Below are positions 1-9,704 of a DNA stretch of 64,000 nucleotides, piece after piece. Source of the stretch: Erinaceus europaeus (lineage: Eukaryota > Chordata > Mammalia > Eulipotyphla > Erinaceidae); the NCBI RefSeq assembly GCF_950295315.1, contig NC_080164.1, positions 62,882,042-62,946,041 of the forward strand. Reading direction: 5' to 3'. Position 1 is the stretch's first letter; every line of letters starts with the position of its first letter. The position numbers and the translations under genes are program-made. A model generated the notes under the pieces. That model worked only from the letters and a program-made list of their open reading frames with translations, was not told where the DNA came from and searched no databases.

Positions 1-284
1 CCTGCACTATGAATCTATTGCTTCTGGAGGCCATTTTCCCCATTTTATTGCCCTTGTTGTTGTTGTTACTGTTATTGCTATTGTTGTTGGGTAGGACAGA
101 GAGAAATTGAGAGAGAGGGGAAGACAGAGAGGGGGAGAGAAAGGCAGACACCTGCAGACCTGCTTAACTGCTTGTGAAGTGACCCCCCTGCAGATGAGGA
201 GATAGGGGCTCAAACTGGGATCCTTATGCCGCTCTGTGCGCTTTGCACCAATTGCACTTAAACCCACCACACTACCACCTGTGT
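1..284 (-). mobile_element. SINE class A, antisense
   Basis: It starts inside the long 3' part (GAATCTATTGCTTCTGGAGG) and runs to the head complement near 284; the window edge cuts the element's 3' end. Confidence 0.85.
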
Positions 285-331
285 AATTTTCTTAATACTG
301 TTCTGAGTGCTGAGGATACAAAATAAATCAC

Positions 332-508
332 AGGGTGGGAAGATATCTTAGTGGTTATGCAAAAGATTTTCATGCCTGAGGCTCTGAGCTCCCAGGTTCA
401 GTCCCCAGCAATATCATAAGCCAGAGCTGAGCAGTGCTCTGGTATCTCTCTCTTTCTTTCCATCTCTCTCTTTCTGTATTTATCTCATAAATAAACATTA
501 AAAATAAA
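332..508 (+). mobile_element. SINE class D
   Basis: TCTTAGTGGTTATGCAAAAG head, B-box-like CAGGTTCAGTCCC, then CCAGAGCTGAGCAGTGCTCT and an AATAAA-rich tail. Confidence 0.75.
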
Positions 509-544
509 CCATAAACCACACCCTCAGCTCCACTACATACACAC

Positions 545-735
545 ATACATTCACCAGGGCTTCACTTCTCAGGTATGACTTTTTCAGGGAGAAAGAGAGA
601 GGCGTGTGCGGAGAGAAAAAGTGAAAGAGACCTCACAGCACCAAAGCTTTCTCCAGTGTGGTGAGGACGAGGCTCAAATCTGAGTCAAACATGGCAAAGC
701 AGCTTACTATCCAGGTGAGCTATTTTTCTGGGTCC
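545..735 (-). mobile_element. SINE class E, antisense, degraded
   Basis: CACCAAAGCTTTCTCCAGTG followed by GGCTCAAATCTGAGTC and ATCCAGGTGAGCTATTTTTC is the reverse of the class E body and head. Confidence 0.6.
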
Positions 736-888
736 TGTTTCTGTTTTTGTTTTGAGTACATGTGTCTGGTACTATTGATACAACAATAAATCACAAACCA
801 TAGCCGTAGGGGAACTGACCTCATATTTCAATAGTATAATAGGTTTCTTTTTAAAAATAAATATCAGCTTTTTGTAAAAAGAAAGAAA

Positions 889-948
889 GGAAGGAAGGAA
901 GGAAGGAAGGAAGGAAGGAAGGAAGGAAGGAAGGAAGGAAGGAAGGAA
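889..948 (+). repeat. (GGAA)15 microsatellite
   Basis: Fifteen perfect GGAA units after a short GAAA run; it gives a spurious FLPS-repeat open frame on the other strand. Confidence 0.98.
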
Positions 949-950
949 AA

Positions 951-1279
951 ATAAAAAAAGGTTGAATAGTACAGGTGGTACCCACAGATGTTCAAAGTTG
1001 TGAGATAGGTAGGTAGAGTTGCCAAAGAGAGAATTCTTGAGGCCCTTCCAGTTCTAACAAGAAGCAGCGTTTGGGGATCTGGGTCACCCATTTAAAAAGC
1101 ATGAGAGGGTAGAAAAGACTAGACCCCAAGGAAGGGAATCTGGGAGAGTCAACCCCATTGCCAAAGTCAGAGTCATCTCTTCAGGTCAGGGTCCTTACCT
1201 GCCCAATCCAAGGTACCTTATTTTGGCTCTGAGGTGTTTACTATTTATTATTACTCTGAGGTGTTTACTACTTACTTAT
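951..1279. other. single-copy-looking stretch, nothing recognised
   Basis: No repeat head, splice-bounded open frame or RNA gene is apparent. A small tandem of CTGAGGTGTTTACTA occurs at about 1230-1270. Confidence 0.4.
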
Positions 1280-1542
1280 CTATTTATTTATTACCTTTTG
1301 TTGCCCTTGTTTTATTGTTGTAGTTATTGATGTTGTCATTGTTGGATAGGACAGAGAGAAATGGAGAGAGGAGGGGAAGACAGAGAGGGGACAGAAAGAT
1401 AGACACCTGAAGACCTGCTTCACCGCTTATGAAGCAACTCCCCTGCAGGTGGGGAACGGGGGGCTCAAACCCGGATCCTTATGACGGACTTTGCACTTTG
1501 CGCCACCTGTGCTTAACCCGCTGTGCTACCACCAACTCCCGG
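1280..1542 (-). mobile_element. SINE class A, antisense
   Basis: CCTTTTGTTGCCCTTGTTTT tail complement through GCTTAACCCGCTGTGCTACC head complement; near full length without the long 3' part. Confidence 0.9.
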
Positions 1543-1544
1543 TG

Positions 1545-1782
1545 TTTACTCTTAAAGAAGGATTCCTCCTCTTTGGTACCTCCCCTTTAAAGAACCTACC
1601 TTTGGCATGCCCAGGACTGTCAGAACAGTGAGATGGCTCCTATTCTAGCCTGTTGGTTAGTGGCTTCCTGGGGCCTCAGGTAACTACAGAGAAAGCCAGG
1701 GTTATCAAGGAAGAGCTCTGACACCAGTACAAACAGCTGAGCAAGAAGTGAAAGACTGGCAGAAATTCAATCACACTGTGGT

Positions 1783-1848
<66 letters not shown>

Positions 1849-2084
1849 CTCCCAGGGTTCCTCCAGGGCTGGGTACAGTGAGAGAAGGCCAGGAGATTTC
1901 AGACCTGCAGAAGACAGAGACTACTTCCCATCCTCCCAGACACCTCTACCACTCTCAAACACGAGGCTGTACTGCTTCCCCTAGGGCCAGCAAACCCAGT
2001 GGTAGTGGTGGCAATGGTAACAATGATGTCAATTGCAAGAAGAGACTTTGGAGCCACACTGCTTTGTCTCAGTCAAGCTAGACT
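1545..2084. other. non-repeat sequence around the GT microsatellite
   Basis: Apart from the GT run no known repeat or exon is seen. A frame open from 1785 to 2081 is driven by the microsatellite and has no family resemblance. Confidence 0.4.
1785..1844 (+). repeat. (GT)30 microsatellite
   Basis: Sixty uninterrupted bases of alternating G and T. Confidence 0.98.
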
Positions 2085-2155
2085 GCTTCCTCGCTGTGTG
2101 GCCTTAGACATGATTTCACCTCTCTGTGCCCACAGGCAGGAATAATGAATGCTAG
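2085..2155 (+). mobile_element. MIR fragment
   Basis: GCTGTGTGGCCTTAGACATG followed by TTCACCTCTCTGTGCC and AATAATGAATGCTAGC follows the MIR core order (tgtgacctt... cctctctgtgcctcag... ataat). Confidence 0.7.
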
Positions 2156-2229
2156 CATTGTACTTGGCGTGTCCTGGACATGGTGACATGACGTAGTCTT
2201 GAGGGTTTGGGGCTAAGGGAGGGGGTGGC

Positions 2230-2420
2230 CAGCAGCATTACTCTCACTTTGCAGATAGGGAAACCAAGGCCCAAAGAGGTTAGGTGGCTCCGTTGGTGGT
2301 ATAGTTGTGAGCATAGCTACCTTCCAAAAGGGGTTAGGTGGTTAACCCAAGGCCACACAGCCACTCAATGGGAGGACTGGATGGGAGCCCGGGTACTAAC
2401 CACTGTCCTACCCTGCCTCT
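2230..2420 (-). mobile_element. MIR fragment, antisense, interrupted
   Basis: GATAGGGAAACCAAGGCCCA, then CCCAAGGCCACACAGCCACT and GGATGGGAGCCCGGGTACTA, the antisense MIR core. The tRNA-Gly half at 2288-2326 and its duplicated target split it. Confidence 0.8.
2288..2326 (+). pseudogene. 5' half of tRNA-Gly(UCC), retroposed, tailless
   Basis: From about 2290 the sequence reads CGTTGGTGGTATAGTTGTGA then GCATAGCTACCTTCCA, matching tRNA-Gly(UCC) from the acceptor 5' strand through the D arm and A box to the anticodon loop, with about three substitutions. The 3' half is absent. It lies between direct repeats AAAGAGGTTAGGTGG (2273-2287) and AAAGGGGTTAGGTGG (2327-2341) and interrupts an otherwise collinear MIR, so it is an insertion. 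The two extra bases CT at 2288-2289 may be non-templated. Confidence 0.85.
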
Positions 2421-2519
2421 GAGTAGAGTCTGTACCATCTTGCTGTTCCCTGCATCCATCCCTTGAACTAGCACACACCTCTTGCCAGGCACATCTCTTT
2501 GTAATGACCATGACGGTTC

Positions 2520-2575
2520 ACATTCCTTGAGTACTTGCCATGTGCCTGGCACTGTTCTAAGACTTCAAAGAGCTG
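2520..2575 (-). mobile_element. MIR fragment, antisense
   Basis: TTGAGTACTTGCCATGTGCC then TGGCACTGTTCTAAG, the antisense MIR 3' part. Confidence 0.7.
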
Positions 2576-2579
2576 TAAA

Positions 2580-2708
2580 ATGCATCCAGGAGGTTGCCTG
2601 CTGGCTAGGGCACTGAACTTTCAGGAGTGAAGTCCCATGGTCCATCCCCGGCATCATAAATGCCAGATGATAATCTCATTCTCTCTCTTCTCAATAAATA
2701 AATCTTGT
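2580..2708 (+). mobile_element. SINE class C, diverged
   Basis: ATCCAGGAGGTTGCCTGCTG head, GGTCCATCCCCGGCATC B region, TCTCAATAAATAAATC tail. Confidence 0.65.
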
Positions 2709-2759
2709 TTTACAGAATTCTAAAAGATAGAAATGATTAGTACCCTAAATACAAAGGGG

Positions 2760-3010
2760 GGATCCAGGGCACAGAGAAATTTGCCCAGTGGTCTTGGAGG
2801 TGGCATAGTGGATAAGGCATTGAACTCTCAAGCATGAGGTCCTGAGTTCAATCCCCGGTAGCACATGTACCAGAGTGATATTTGGTTCTTTCTCTCCCTT
2901 TCCCCTCCTATCCCTTTCATTAATAAATAACTGAAATAGTATAAAAAAGAGAGATTTGTCCAAATTTACCAAAACTATCATAATTAACAGGTGATGGAGC
3001 TGGGTTTGGA
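2760..3010 (-). mobile_element. MIR fragment, antisense, split by a SINE
   Basis: GGCACAGAGAAATTTGCCCA before and GGTGATGGAGCTGGGTTTGG after the class C SINE at 2789-2947 form one antisense MIR core. Confidence 0.6.
2789..2947 (+). mobile_element. SINE class C
   Basis: Full head through TTCATTAATAAATAAC tail, inserted in a MIR with direct repeats AGAGAAATTTG (2773-2783) and AGAGAGATTTG (2948-2958). Confidence 0.85.
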
Positions 3011-3154
3011 CTCATTTTTTTAATATCTAGATTTTATTTTATTAGTGATTTAAATTTATTTACAAAGTCATGAGATAACAGGGGTATAATTCCACACTGT
3101 TCCCACCACCAGAGTTCTGTGTCCCCATTCCCTCCTTTAGAAACCACAGTAGTG

Positions 3155-3270
3155 GGCAGAGGTTAGATAGCATAATGGTTATGCAAACAGATTCTCATGC
3201 CTAAGGCTTCAAAGTCTCAGGTTCAATCCCCCATAATACCATAAGCCAGAGCTGAGCAGTACTCTGGTGA

Positions 3271-3322
<52 letters not shown>

Positions 3323-3340
3323 AGGAAGGAAGGAAAATAA
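3155..3340 (+). mobile_element. SINE class D with GAAA-repeat tail
   Basis: Near-consensus head and B box; the tail has expanded into (GAAA)n/(GGAA)n at 3269-3335. Confidence 0.85.
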
Positions 3341-3355
3341 GAAACTGCAATAGTC

Positions 3356-3582
3356 AGGGCCAGGTGGTGGTGCACTTGGTTGAGTGCACATGTTACAATG
3401 TACAAGGACCCAGGTTTGAGTTCCCAGTCCCCATCTACAGGGGGAAAGCTTTATGAGTGGTGAAGCAGTGCTGCAGGTGTCTCTTCGTCTCTCTTCCTCT
3501 CTATACCCCACTTCCCTCTCTATTTCTGGCTGTCTCTATCCAATAAATAAATAAAGGTAATACATTAAAAAAAAAAAGAAAA
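3356..3582 (+). mobile_element. SINE class B
   Basis: GGCCAGGTGGTGGTGCACTT head to AATAAATAAATAAAGG tail; flanked by GAAACTGCAATAG and GAAACTGCAGTGG. Confidence 0.9.
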
Positions 3583-3719
3583 GAAACTGCAGTGGCTCTC
3601 CCAAGGTCACAGATATGTGCTGACTATTATATATATCCACTTTGCTATAGTCCTGATTTTCTTTCTAACTCATACCTATACCTATTGCTACTTCTGAATG
3701 TCCTTTATTTTCATTGCTC

Positions 3720-3871
3720 TTGTTGTTTGTTTGTTTTATTGCTGTTAGTGATGTCATTGTTGTTGGATAGGACAGAGAGAAATGGAACAAGGCTCAAACC
3801 AGGATCCTTACATCGGTCCTTGTGCTTCACGCCATATGCGCTTAACCCACTGCACTACTGCCCAACCCCCC
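3720..3871 (-). mobile_element. SINE class A, antisense, internal deletion
   Basis: The tail complement jumps from GACAGAGAGAAATGGA directly to AGGCTCAAACCAGGATCC, losing about 110 bp of the middle. Confidence 0.8.
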
Positions 3872-4009
3872 GTCCTTTCTTTTTAACTCTTCTCTCTGGG
3901 TCCTGTTGGACTTGGAGTTCAAAACCTTTTGGTCATCTTCCCCTAACATTTCTCCCCCTCTGGTGGTATGGACCAAAGTTCTTCTCCTTCTCCTTCTTCT
4001 TCTTCCCTC

Positions 4010-4282
4010 CAGGGTATCACTGAGGCTCGGTGCTTGCACTAGGAATCCACTGCTCCTGAAGGCCATTTTTTTCCATGTTGTTGCCCTTGTTGTTGTTGCT
4101 GTTGTTCTTGCCAGATAGGACAGAGAGAAACCGAGAGAGGAGGGGAAGACAGAGGGGGAAAGAAAGACACCTGAAGACCTGCTTCACCATTTGTGAAGCA
4201 ACACCCTACCCCCCCAGGTGAGGAGCCGGGGTCTTAAACCGGAGTCCTTTGGCCGGTCCTTGGGCTTTGTGCCATGTGTCTG
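4010..4282 (-). mobile_element. SINE class A, long form, antisense
   Basis: TCCAGGGTATCACTGAGGCT (long 3' part) through the GTCCTTGGGCTTTGTGCCAT head complement. Confidence 0.88.
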
Positions 4283-4694
4283 AGTTGAGAATAGGGTTAG
4301 AAAGCTAGATTAGGGCAGAGAGTATCTCCCAAACTTAAAGAAAGTATATAAATTGGACTCATTTTTATCCCTCTGTGGAGCCCTCAATCCGGGTCCCCAG
4401 CTCACCTGACTAGGCTCTTCCCATCTGCCTCCCACATCTGGGGAATCAGACCACACTGGCCACCATCTGGGCACCAGCTCTGTCTCCAGGTTCAACAATA
4501 AACTCCATGAGAATGAAGAACCATAAGCATTGAAAACATAGTGCTAATAATGGGGGCAGGGGCTGGGGTGCAACCCTATAGATGCTAACACTGTGCCCCC
4601 AACTTGCCCTCAGATAGTATCCAGATGGGGTCCCCTGCCCCCACACACACAACTGCCTGGAACCAGGGCAGAAGCAATGCCCTTGTGACCTTAA
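4283..4694. other. single-copy-looking stretch
   Basis: No repeat or exon recognised; several short open frames lack splice context or family resemblance. Confidence 0.4.
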
Positions 4695-4805
4695 AATAGT
4701 TCCAGAGAGTAGGCATATTGACACACGAGTATACAGCTATATGTCCTGGGTTCAAGGGCAAACTCTGCCACTCCCAGCTCTGACACCCTGGGTCAGTCCT
4801 GTCCC
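4695..4805 (+). mobile_element. MIR fragment
   Basis: GTCCTGGGTTCAAGGGCAAA then CTCTGCCACTCCCAGCTCTG and CACCCTGGGTCAGTCC match the order of the MIR 5' region. Confidence 0.55.
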
Positions 4806-5190
4806 AGCTCTCATTCATGCACCAGGTATTTACTGGGTGCTGGGGCTGTGCCCTAACAAGACAGATAAGATCTCTACCCCCATAGGACTGCTTGTCCAGG
4901 AGAGAGACCAAGACTAGCCAAGCATATTAAAATATGAGATCATGTCAGACCGTGGTAGGTGTCATGGATGGAAGGGATCTGGGAAGGATTCAGGGAGGAG
5001 ACAGTCTTAGAACCATAACTTGAGTATAAAAAAAGGTCAAGAGGGGAAAAAGAGTCCATGTGGCAGAATGGCAAGGACAAAGGTGTCCTGAGGGGATAAC
5101 AAACCTACGGTGTCAGAAAGGCCAAAGGAATGAAGAGATGACACCCAACTGGGGGTCTAACATGACTAAGAGGACAGTGAGTATCCTTAG
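4805..5190 (+). mobile_element. LINE-2 3' remnant
   Basis: ATTCATGCACCAGGTATTTA, GGGTGCTGGGGCTGTGCC, then ACAGATAAGATCTCTACCCC and further GAAGGATTCAGGGAGGAGAC and AAGGACAAAGGTGTCCTGAG follow the L2 3' consensus order as I know it. It is old and diverged. Confidence 0.65.
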
Positions 5191-5194
5191 AAGG

Positions 5195-5325
5195 TGGGGT
5201 TTTTTTTCATTTTTTAAAATTTGTATTTTATTTTAAGATTGCAGTGAATGTATAGTTCCAAACCACACCCACCACCAATGTTCAGTGTCTGCACCCCCTC
5301 TCCTAAAGATAACCACCATAGTCTT
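5195..5325 (-). mobile_element. repeat X, antisense, older variant
   Basis: T-rich start, then ATAGTTCCAAACCACACCCA and CCACCAATGTTCAGTGTC, the same layout as other X 3' ends but more diverged. Confidence 0.5.
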
Positions 5326-5688
5326 GGAAGGTCTTGATAAGGAAAGGGAGACTCTAACCCCACAGCAGCCCCACTGGGTGTGGGCGGAGAAAGAATCAAG
5401 AACTGGAGCGGCCTTATGGAAGGGGGGGGGGGCAGACAGTGATGGTAGATTCTCCCGAATCCTAACCAGGAAAGGTTATCCTAGCTGGGCATTGCTCCTT
5501 TCTTGGGTGTAGTTGTCTGGAATGGCCAGTGTGCTCAGATGGCTAAGATTCCTGCCTTTGTGAGGCTGACTGGCCAGGGAGGGGGTGCCACTCTTCTCAA
5601 ACCCCACTGGAGGGCCCCACGGATAGGGGTACCCTGGAGAGGCACTTTGTGCTGCTGACTGAAAGGCCTACATTTGAAAGGCCTCCAT
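5326..5688. other. unassigned sequence with G12 run
   Basis: No gene seen. A run of 12 G occurs at 5421-5432. 5525-5600 may be an old SINE relic. Confidence 0.35.
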
Positions 5689-5837
5689 GGGGTCAGATGG
5701 TTGTGCACTGGTTTAAACACATACATTACCATGCTCAAGGACCACTTTCAAGCCCCTGGTTCCCACCTGTAGGGGGAGCTGCAGGTGTCTCTCTTTCTCT
5801 CATCCTTTATGTCCCCCTTCCCTCTCAATTTCTCTTG
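5689..5837 (+). mobile_element. SINE class B, 3' end lost at an inverted repeat
   Basis: TCAGATGGTTGTGCACTGGT to TCTCAATTTCTCTTG; its tail is missing because the left arm of the inverted repeat starts at 5838. Confidence 0.8.
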
Positions 5838-6020
5838 TGCCACCACCTGGTCCCTATTTCTTTTATCTGATTCTTCTTCTTCTAGCGTTTGCCCTTCTTC
5901 CGTAGCCAGTCAACAGCTGTGACATCAGGCTCAACCTGACGCTGTTGACTGGCTACGGAAGAAGGGCAAACGCTAGAAGAAGAAGAATCAGATAAAAGAA
6001 ATAGGGACCAGGTGGTGGCA
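5838..6020. repeat. perfect 80-bp inverted repeat, 23-nt spacer
   Basis: 5838-5917 and 5941-6020 are exact reverse complements over 80 bp. The spacer TGTGACATCAGGCTCAACCT then GAC contains its own 5-bp stem (5925-5929 with 5935-5939). The right arm runs into a class B SINE head, and the left arm carries that head in reverse, joined to an unrelated broken SINE. Confidence 0.98.
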
Positions 6021-6245
6021 TACCTGGTTAAGCACACACACCATGGTGCGTAAGGACTCGGGTTCAAGCCCCTGGTCCCCACCTGCAGGGGGAAGCTTCA
6101 TGAGTGGTGAAGTAGGGTTGTAGGTATCTGTCTCTTTCCCTTTCTATCTCCCCCTTCCCTCTCAATTTCTTTCTGTCTCTTTCCAATAATAAATAAAATA
6201 TAAAAAAAAATTTAAGTAAAATAAAAAAAAAATTTAAGAAAGAAA
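6003..6245 (+). mobile_element. SINE class B
   Basis: GGGACCAGGTGGTGGCATAC head to an A/T tail; its first 18 bases belong to the right arm of the inverted repeat. Confidence 0.88.
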
Positions 6246-6254
6246 GAATAAAAA

Positions 6255-6440
6255 GATTCTGCATCCCAAAAAGAATTTTGAGCCATACTCACAGAGGCAT
6301 AAAGAATAAGGAAGCTTCCAATGGAGGAGACGGGACACAGAACTCTGGTGGTGGGAACTGTATGGAATACAGTTATACCCCTGTTATCTTACAATCTTGT
6401 TAATTTTTATTAAATCACTAATTAAAAAATAAATAATAGT
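6255..6440 (+). mobile_element. repeat X, 3' end
   Basis: ATACTCACAGAGGCATAAAG, GGACACAGAACTCTGGTGGT, ATCTTACAATCTTGTTAATT and an A-rich end; 5'-truncated. Confidence 0.7.
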
Positions 6441-7035
6441 AATATCCCTGTATCTACCCTTCTCTCATCTTCCTCCTCAAACTTCCCTTCAACATTTTAT
6501 CTCCACTTTCAGGGGGTTGGCATCCAGGCTGTGGAAACGCATGCTGAAGCACTGCGCTCAGGGGGGTAGTTATGGTCTGGGGGGGCACAGGCCCTGGCCA
6601 GCTCTGGCAACCTGGAAGTCCTCTGGCCAGGCCAGGTAGGGGGCTAGGAAAACTCCCCTTCCCAAGTGGGGTCCCAGAGGTGACATGTCCCTCACACAGG
6701 GCAGGCCCCCACAGCTGCACACTAGTAAGGGAAACTGAAACTGCTCGAATGCCAGAAACAGGCTGCCTTCCCTTTCTCAGGGCCCTGCTGGGCAGCCCTG
6801 AGTGAGGACTGCAGTGAGTCATAGGCACCCCAGCCTTGGTGGGGGCCCCAGCAGCATGTCCTCCCCTGCCTGCCGTCGTGGGAACTGAATGAGCCTCTGT
6901 CCGGGAAAGCCTTTTGGAAACTGTGAAGAGCTGTCCGCATGTAAATAATGTAAAGAATTAGGAAACAACAGGCTCATGAGTGTGGGTAAGTGAGCTGGCC
7001 TAGCACATGTGACTATCCCCACCTATCCAAAAAAA
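6441..7035. other. GC-richer single-copy stretch
   Basis: About 600 bp without a recognised repeat. Overlapping frames on both strands are open but none resembles a known protein or has a convincing splice pair. Confidence 0.4.
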
Positions 7036-7039
7036 AGCC

Positions 7040-7205
7040 TTTTGGGCCACAGCGATAGCTCACCAGGTACAGCGAGAGCCTTCTGTGCAGGCTGCCCACA
7101 CGGGAGGTGCTATGGCACTGGAGAATGGTCTGGTGCTGTGGTATCTCTCTGTGTGTGTTCCTTGCTATCCCTCTGTTTCTTTATGTGGATGAAAAAGTTA
7201 CCTGG
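7040..7205 (+). mobile_element. SINE class E, old
   Basis: ACAGCGATAGCTCACCAGGT head and CACTGGAGAATGGTCTGGTG body, diverged. Confidence 0.55.
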
Positions 7206-7412
7206 AGGAGGCAGGTGGTGGTGCACCTGGTTGAGCACACATGTTACAATGCACAAGGACCCAGGTTCAAGCCCCTGGTCGCCACCTGCAAGGGTAAAGC
7301 TTTGTGAGTGAAGCAATGCTACAGGTGTTTCTCTGTCTCTCTCCCTCTCTACCTCCCCATTCCTCTCAATTTCTCTCTGCCTCTATCCAGTAAATAAAGA
7401 TTTTTAAAAAGT
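7206..7412 (+). mobile_element. SINE class B
   Basis: GGCAGGTGGTGGTGCACCTG head; direct repeats AAAGTTACCTGGA and AAAGTGACCTGGA flank it. Confidence 0.9.
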
Positions 7413-7450
7413 GACCTGGAGAAATGAAATCATGCAGATGCAAGACCCAG

Positions 7451-7452
<2 letters not shown>

Positions 7453-7490
<38 letters not shown>
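7453..7490 (+). repeat. (AC)19 microsatellite
   Basis: Uninterrupted AC dinucleotides. Confidence 0.97.
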
Positions 7491-7493
<3 letters not shown>

Positions 7494-8045
7494 CACTTTT
7501 TGGATCCACTGCTCAATGTAGCCACTTGCTTCACAGCAGAGGAAAACTCTCCCTCATCTCCCAGCACCCTTCTCTTGGTGCTCTCCAATCATCTGGCACT
7601 TTAATCCTCCCCATTGGGTCCCATAGGGGCTCCCTGCTCTGCTTTTGGCCCCCATCCCTTCCTGCACCTGCAGTAAAAACCTCTCATCCACTCTGTAGAG
7701 TTTCCCAAAAGGCACTCACAGGCCCCAAGACTCACACAACCTGGAACCAAGATTCATTCACTCAGCACATCTGTGGAGCCATTTTGCTGTGCCAGCCTCA
7801 ACCGGTCTCTGGGAATGTACAGTTATGTTGGTGGCTGTTCTTCCCTCCTTCCCAAGCCCCTTTCTCCTCCCTGCTATAGGTCTACAGGGCTGAGCTGTGT
7901 GGACCACTCTCCTGAAGTTAGGAGTCACCAGAGGCAAAAGGGGGGTGGGAGGAGAGAACAGTCACGGTGCCCCCCTGCCTCTCTCTCTGTCTGAAAATCA
8001 TCATCATCATCTCTAAGCTGTGAAACCCCAGTGACAACAACAAAA
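7491..8045. other. single-copy-looking stretch
   Basis: No exon or repeat recognised; a short ATC triplet run lies at about 7998-8011. Confidence 0.4.
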
Positions 8046-8049
8046 AAAA

Positions 8050-8478
8050 CTTCTACCATTTAACACACACTCAACTTAGTAGAAATGGAGAGTTCTTGGA
8101 TCACTAGAAAGTTAGAACCTATTGTAATTTCAGCAAATATCAGATTTAATAGTGAAACTCCAGAATCATTACCCTTGAAGAAGGTGACAGACAAGTGAGC
8201 CCTATAGAGTGACTGTTTGTACTGTGCTCTAGGAGTCTGGCCTTTCAATGGGAAAAAAGGAGAAGAGATTAAATCATTTGCAGAAAATATGACTGTCTAC
8301 CAGGAAAATCTAAGTGAATCATCTGACAAATATGACAAGTAAAAAACTGAAGTCAGCATAATAACCAGACACAAAATTAGCATGCAACACTCATTGCTTT
8401 TCCTTTATATCAGAAAAAAAACGTGAGAAATTGTAACAGAAACTTATTATTCACATTAGCAACAAAAACTTTAATGTT
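8050..8478 (+). mobile_element. LINE-1 ORF2 fragment, decayed
   Basis: ATCATTTGCAGAAAATATGA, GACTGTCTACCAGGAAAATC and CAACACTCATTGCTTTTCCT match the order of the LINE-1 reverse transcriptase region; frames are broken. Confidence 0.6.
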
Positions 8479-8622
8479 GGCTGGGGAGGGGACTCAATGG
8501 GTAGAGTGCAGGATTTGTACTTATGAGGCTCCCGGTTTGATCACAGCACTCCACCACCTGCTAGAGCAGAGTAGTACTCTAGTCTCTCACTCATAAAATA
8601 AATACATCTTTAAAATTTTTAA
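8478..8622 (+). mobile_element. SINE class F
   Basis: GGGGACTCAATGGGTAGAGT head, CTCCCGGTTTGATCACAG B region, short CTCATAAAATAAATAC tail. Confidence 0.65.
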
Positions 8623-8627
8623 AATTT

Positions 8628-8968
8628 TGAGGGTCGGGTGGTAGCACAGCGGGTTAAGCATACATGGAGTAAAGCTCAAGGATTGGTATAAGGATCCCGG
8701 TTTGAGCCCCCGGCTCCCCACCAGCAGGGGAGTCACTTCAAGAGTGGTGAAGCAGGTCTGCAGGTGTCTGTCCCCCTCTCTGTCTTCCTCTCCTCTCTCC
8801 ATTTCTCTCTGTCCTATCCAACAACAATGACATCAATAACAACAATAATAATAACCACAACAGCAATAATACAACAAGGGCAACAAAAGGGAAAAATATA
8901 GCCTACAGGAGCAGTGGATTCGTGGTGCAGGCACCGAGCCCCATCAATAACCCTGAAGGCAAAAAATA
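8628..8968 (+). mobile_element. SINE class A, long form
   Basis: GGTCGGGTGGTAGCACAGCG head to CCCCATCAATAACCCTGAAG end; essentially full length. Confidence 0.92.
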
Positions 8969-8997
8969 TAGATATTTTAATTTTTAAATTAGCTTTG

Positions 8998-9145
8998 TGA
9001 CTAGGGAGGCAGCTCAATGGGTAAAGAGCAGGACTTTGTGGACTCCTCTTCCATCACATATAGTTACAATAGTACTCCAGTCTCTCTCGCTCTCTCTCCC
9101 TCTCTCTACCTATCTATCTCAGTCTCATGTTAAATAAACAAATAA
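8998..9145 (+). mobile_element. SINE class F
   Basis: GGGAGGCAGCTCAATGGGTA head with a CTCT-rich body and AAATAAACAAATAAAT tail. Confidence 0.65.
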
Positions 9146-9154
9146 ATCTGTCTT

Positions 9155-9290
9155 TGGATGGGGAAATAGTATAATAGTTATGCAAAAAAGATTTTCATGC
9201 CTGATACTCCAAAGTCCCAGGTTCAATTCCCTGTACCACTGTAGGTGGTACAGAGCAGAATTGTGCTCCAGTGAAGAAAACAAAAACAAA
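9155..9290 (+). mobile_element. SINE class D
   Basis: GGGGAAATAGTATAATAGTT head and CCCAGGTTCAATTCCCTG B box. Confidence 0.8.
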
Positions 9291-9332
9291 TAAGAGTGGT
9301 GCTGATATCTTTCTCTCTCAAAATTAATGAAG

Positions 9333-9529
9333 TGTGGGACTGGGCACTGGCACACCTGGTAGTGTACACACATCACCATACACAAGGACCCAAGTTTAAG
9401 GTCCCATTCACACCTGGAGGGAGAAGCTTTACGAGAAGTGAGGCAGTGCTGCAGGTATCTCTCTGTGTGTCCTCTCTACCCCTCCTCCCTCACAATTTCT
9501 GTCTCTATCAAAAAAGAGAAAAAAAGAAA

Positions 9530-9584
<55 letters not shown>

Positions 9585-9698
9585 GAAAAAGGAAAGGAAC
9601 AGAGGCGGGAAATGGGGGAAGCCACTGGGAAGTGTGGATTCATTTTATAGGCACTGAGCTCCAGTAGTAACCCTGGTGGCAATAAAAAAAATAATAAA
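9333..9698 (+). mobile_element. SINE class B, long form, with internal GAAA expansion
   Basis: GGCACTGGCACACCTGGTAG head; the region before the long 3' part has grown into (GAAA)n at 9528-9584; it ends CCAGTAGTAACCCTGGTGGC. Confidence 0.8.
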
Positions 9699-9704
9699 GC
9701 TTCA

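Larger units (their letters stand above)
3018..3985 (-). mobile_element. repeat X, antisense, broken by three SINEs
   Basis: Pieces at 3018-3150, 3590-3715 and 3873-3985 are collinear with the copy at 24850-25560: AGTTCTGTGTCCCCATTCCC, then CAAGGTCACAGATATGTG, then GTCATCTTCCCCTAACATTT. The intervening blocks are SINE D, B and A insertions. Confidence 0.75.

Noticed and set aside
1785..2081. Open frame starting with a Cys-Val run
   Set aside because: The frame is opened by the GT microsatellite; the rest resembles no protein and has no splice context.
9296..9667. Lys/Glu/Arg-rich open frame of 123 codons
   Set aside because: It is translation of a class B SINE and its GAAA-repeat tail.
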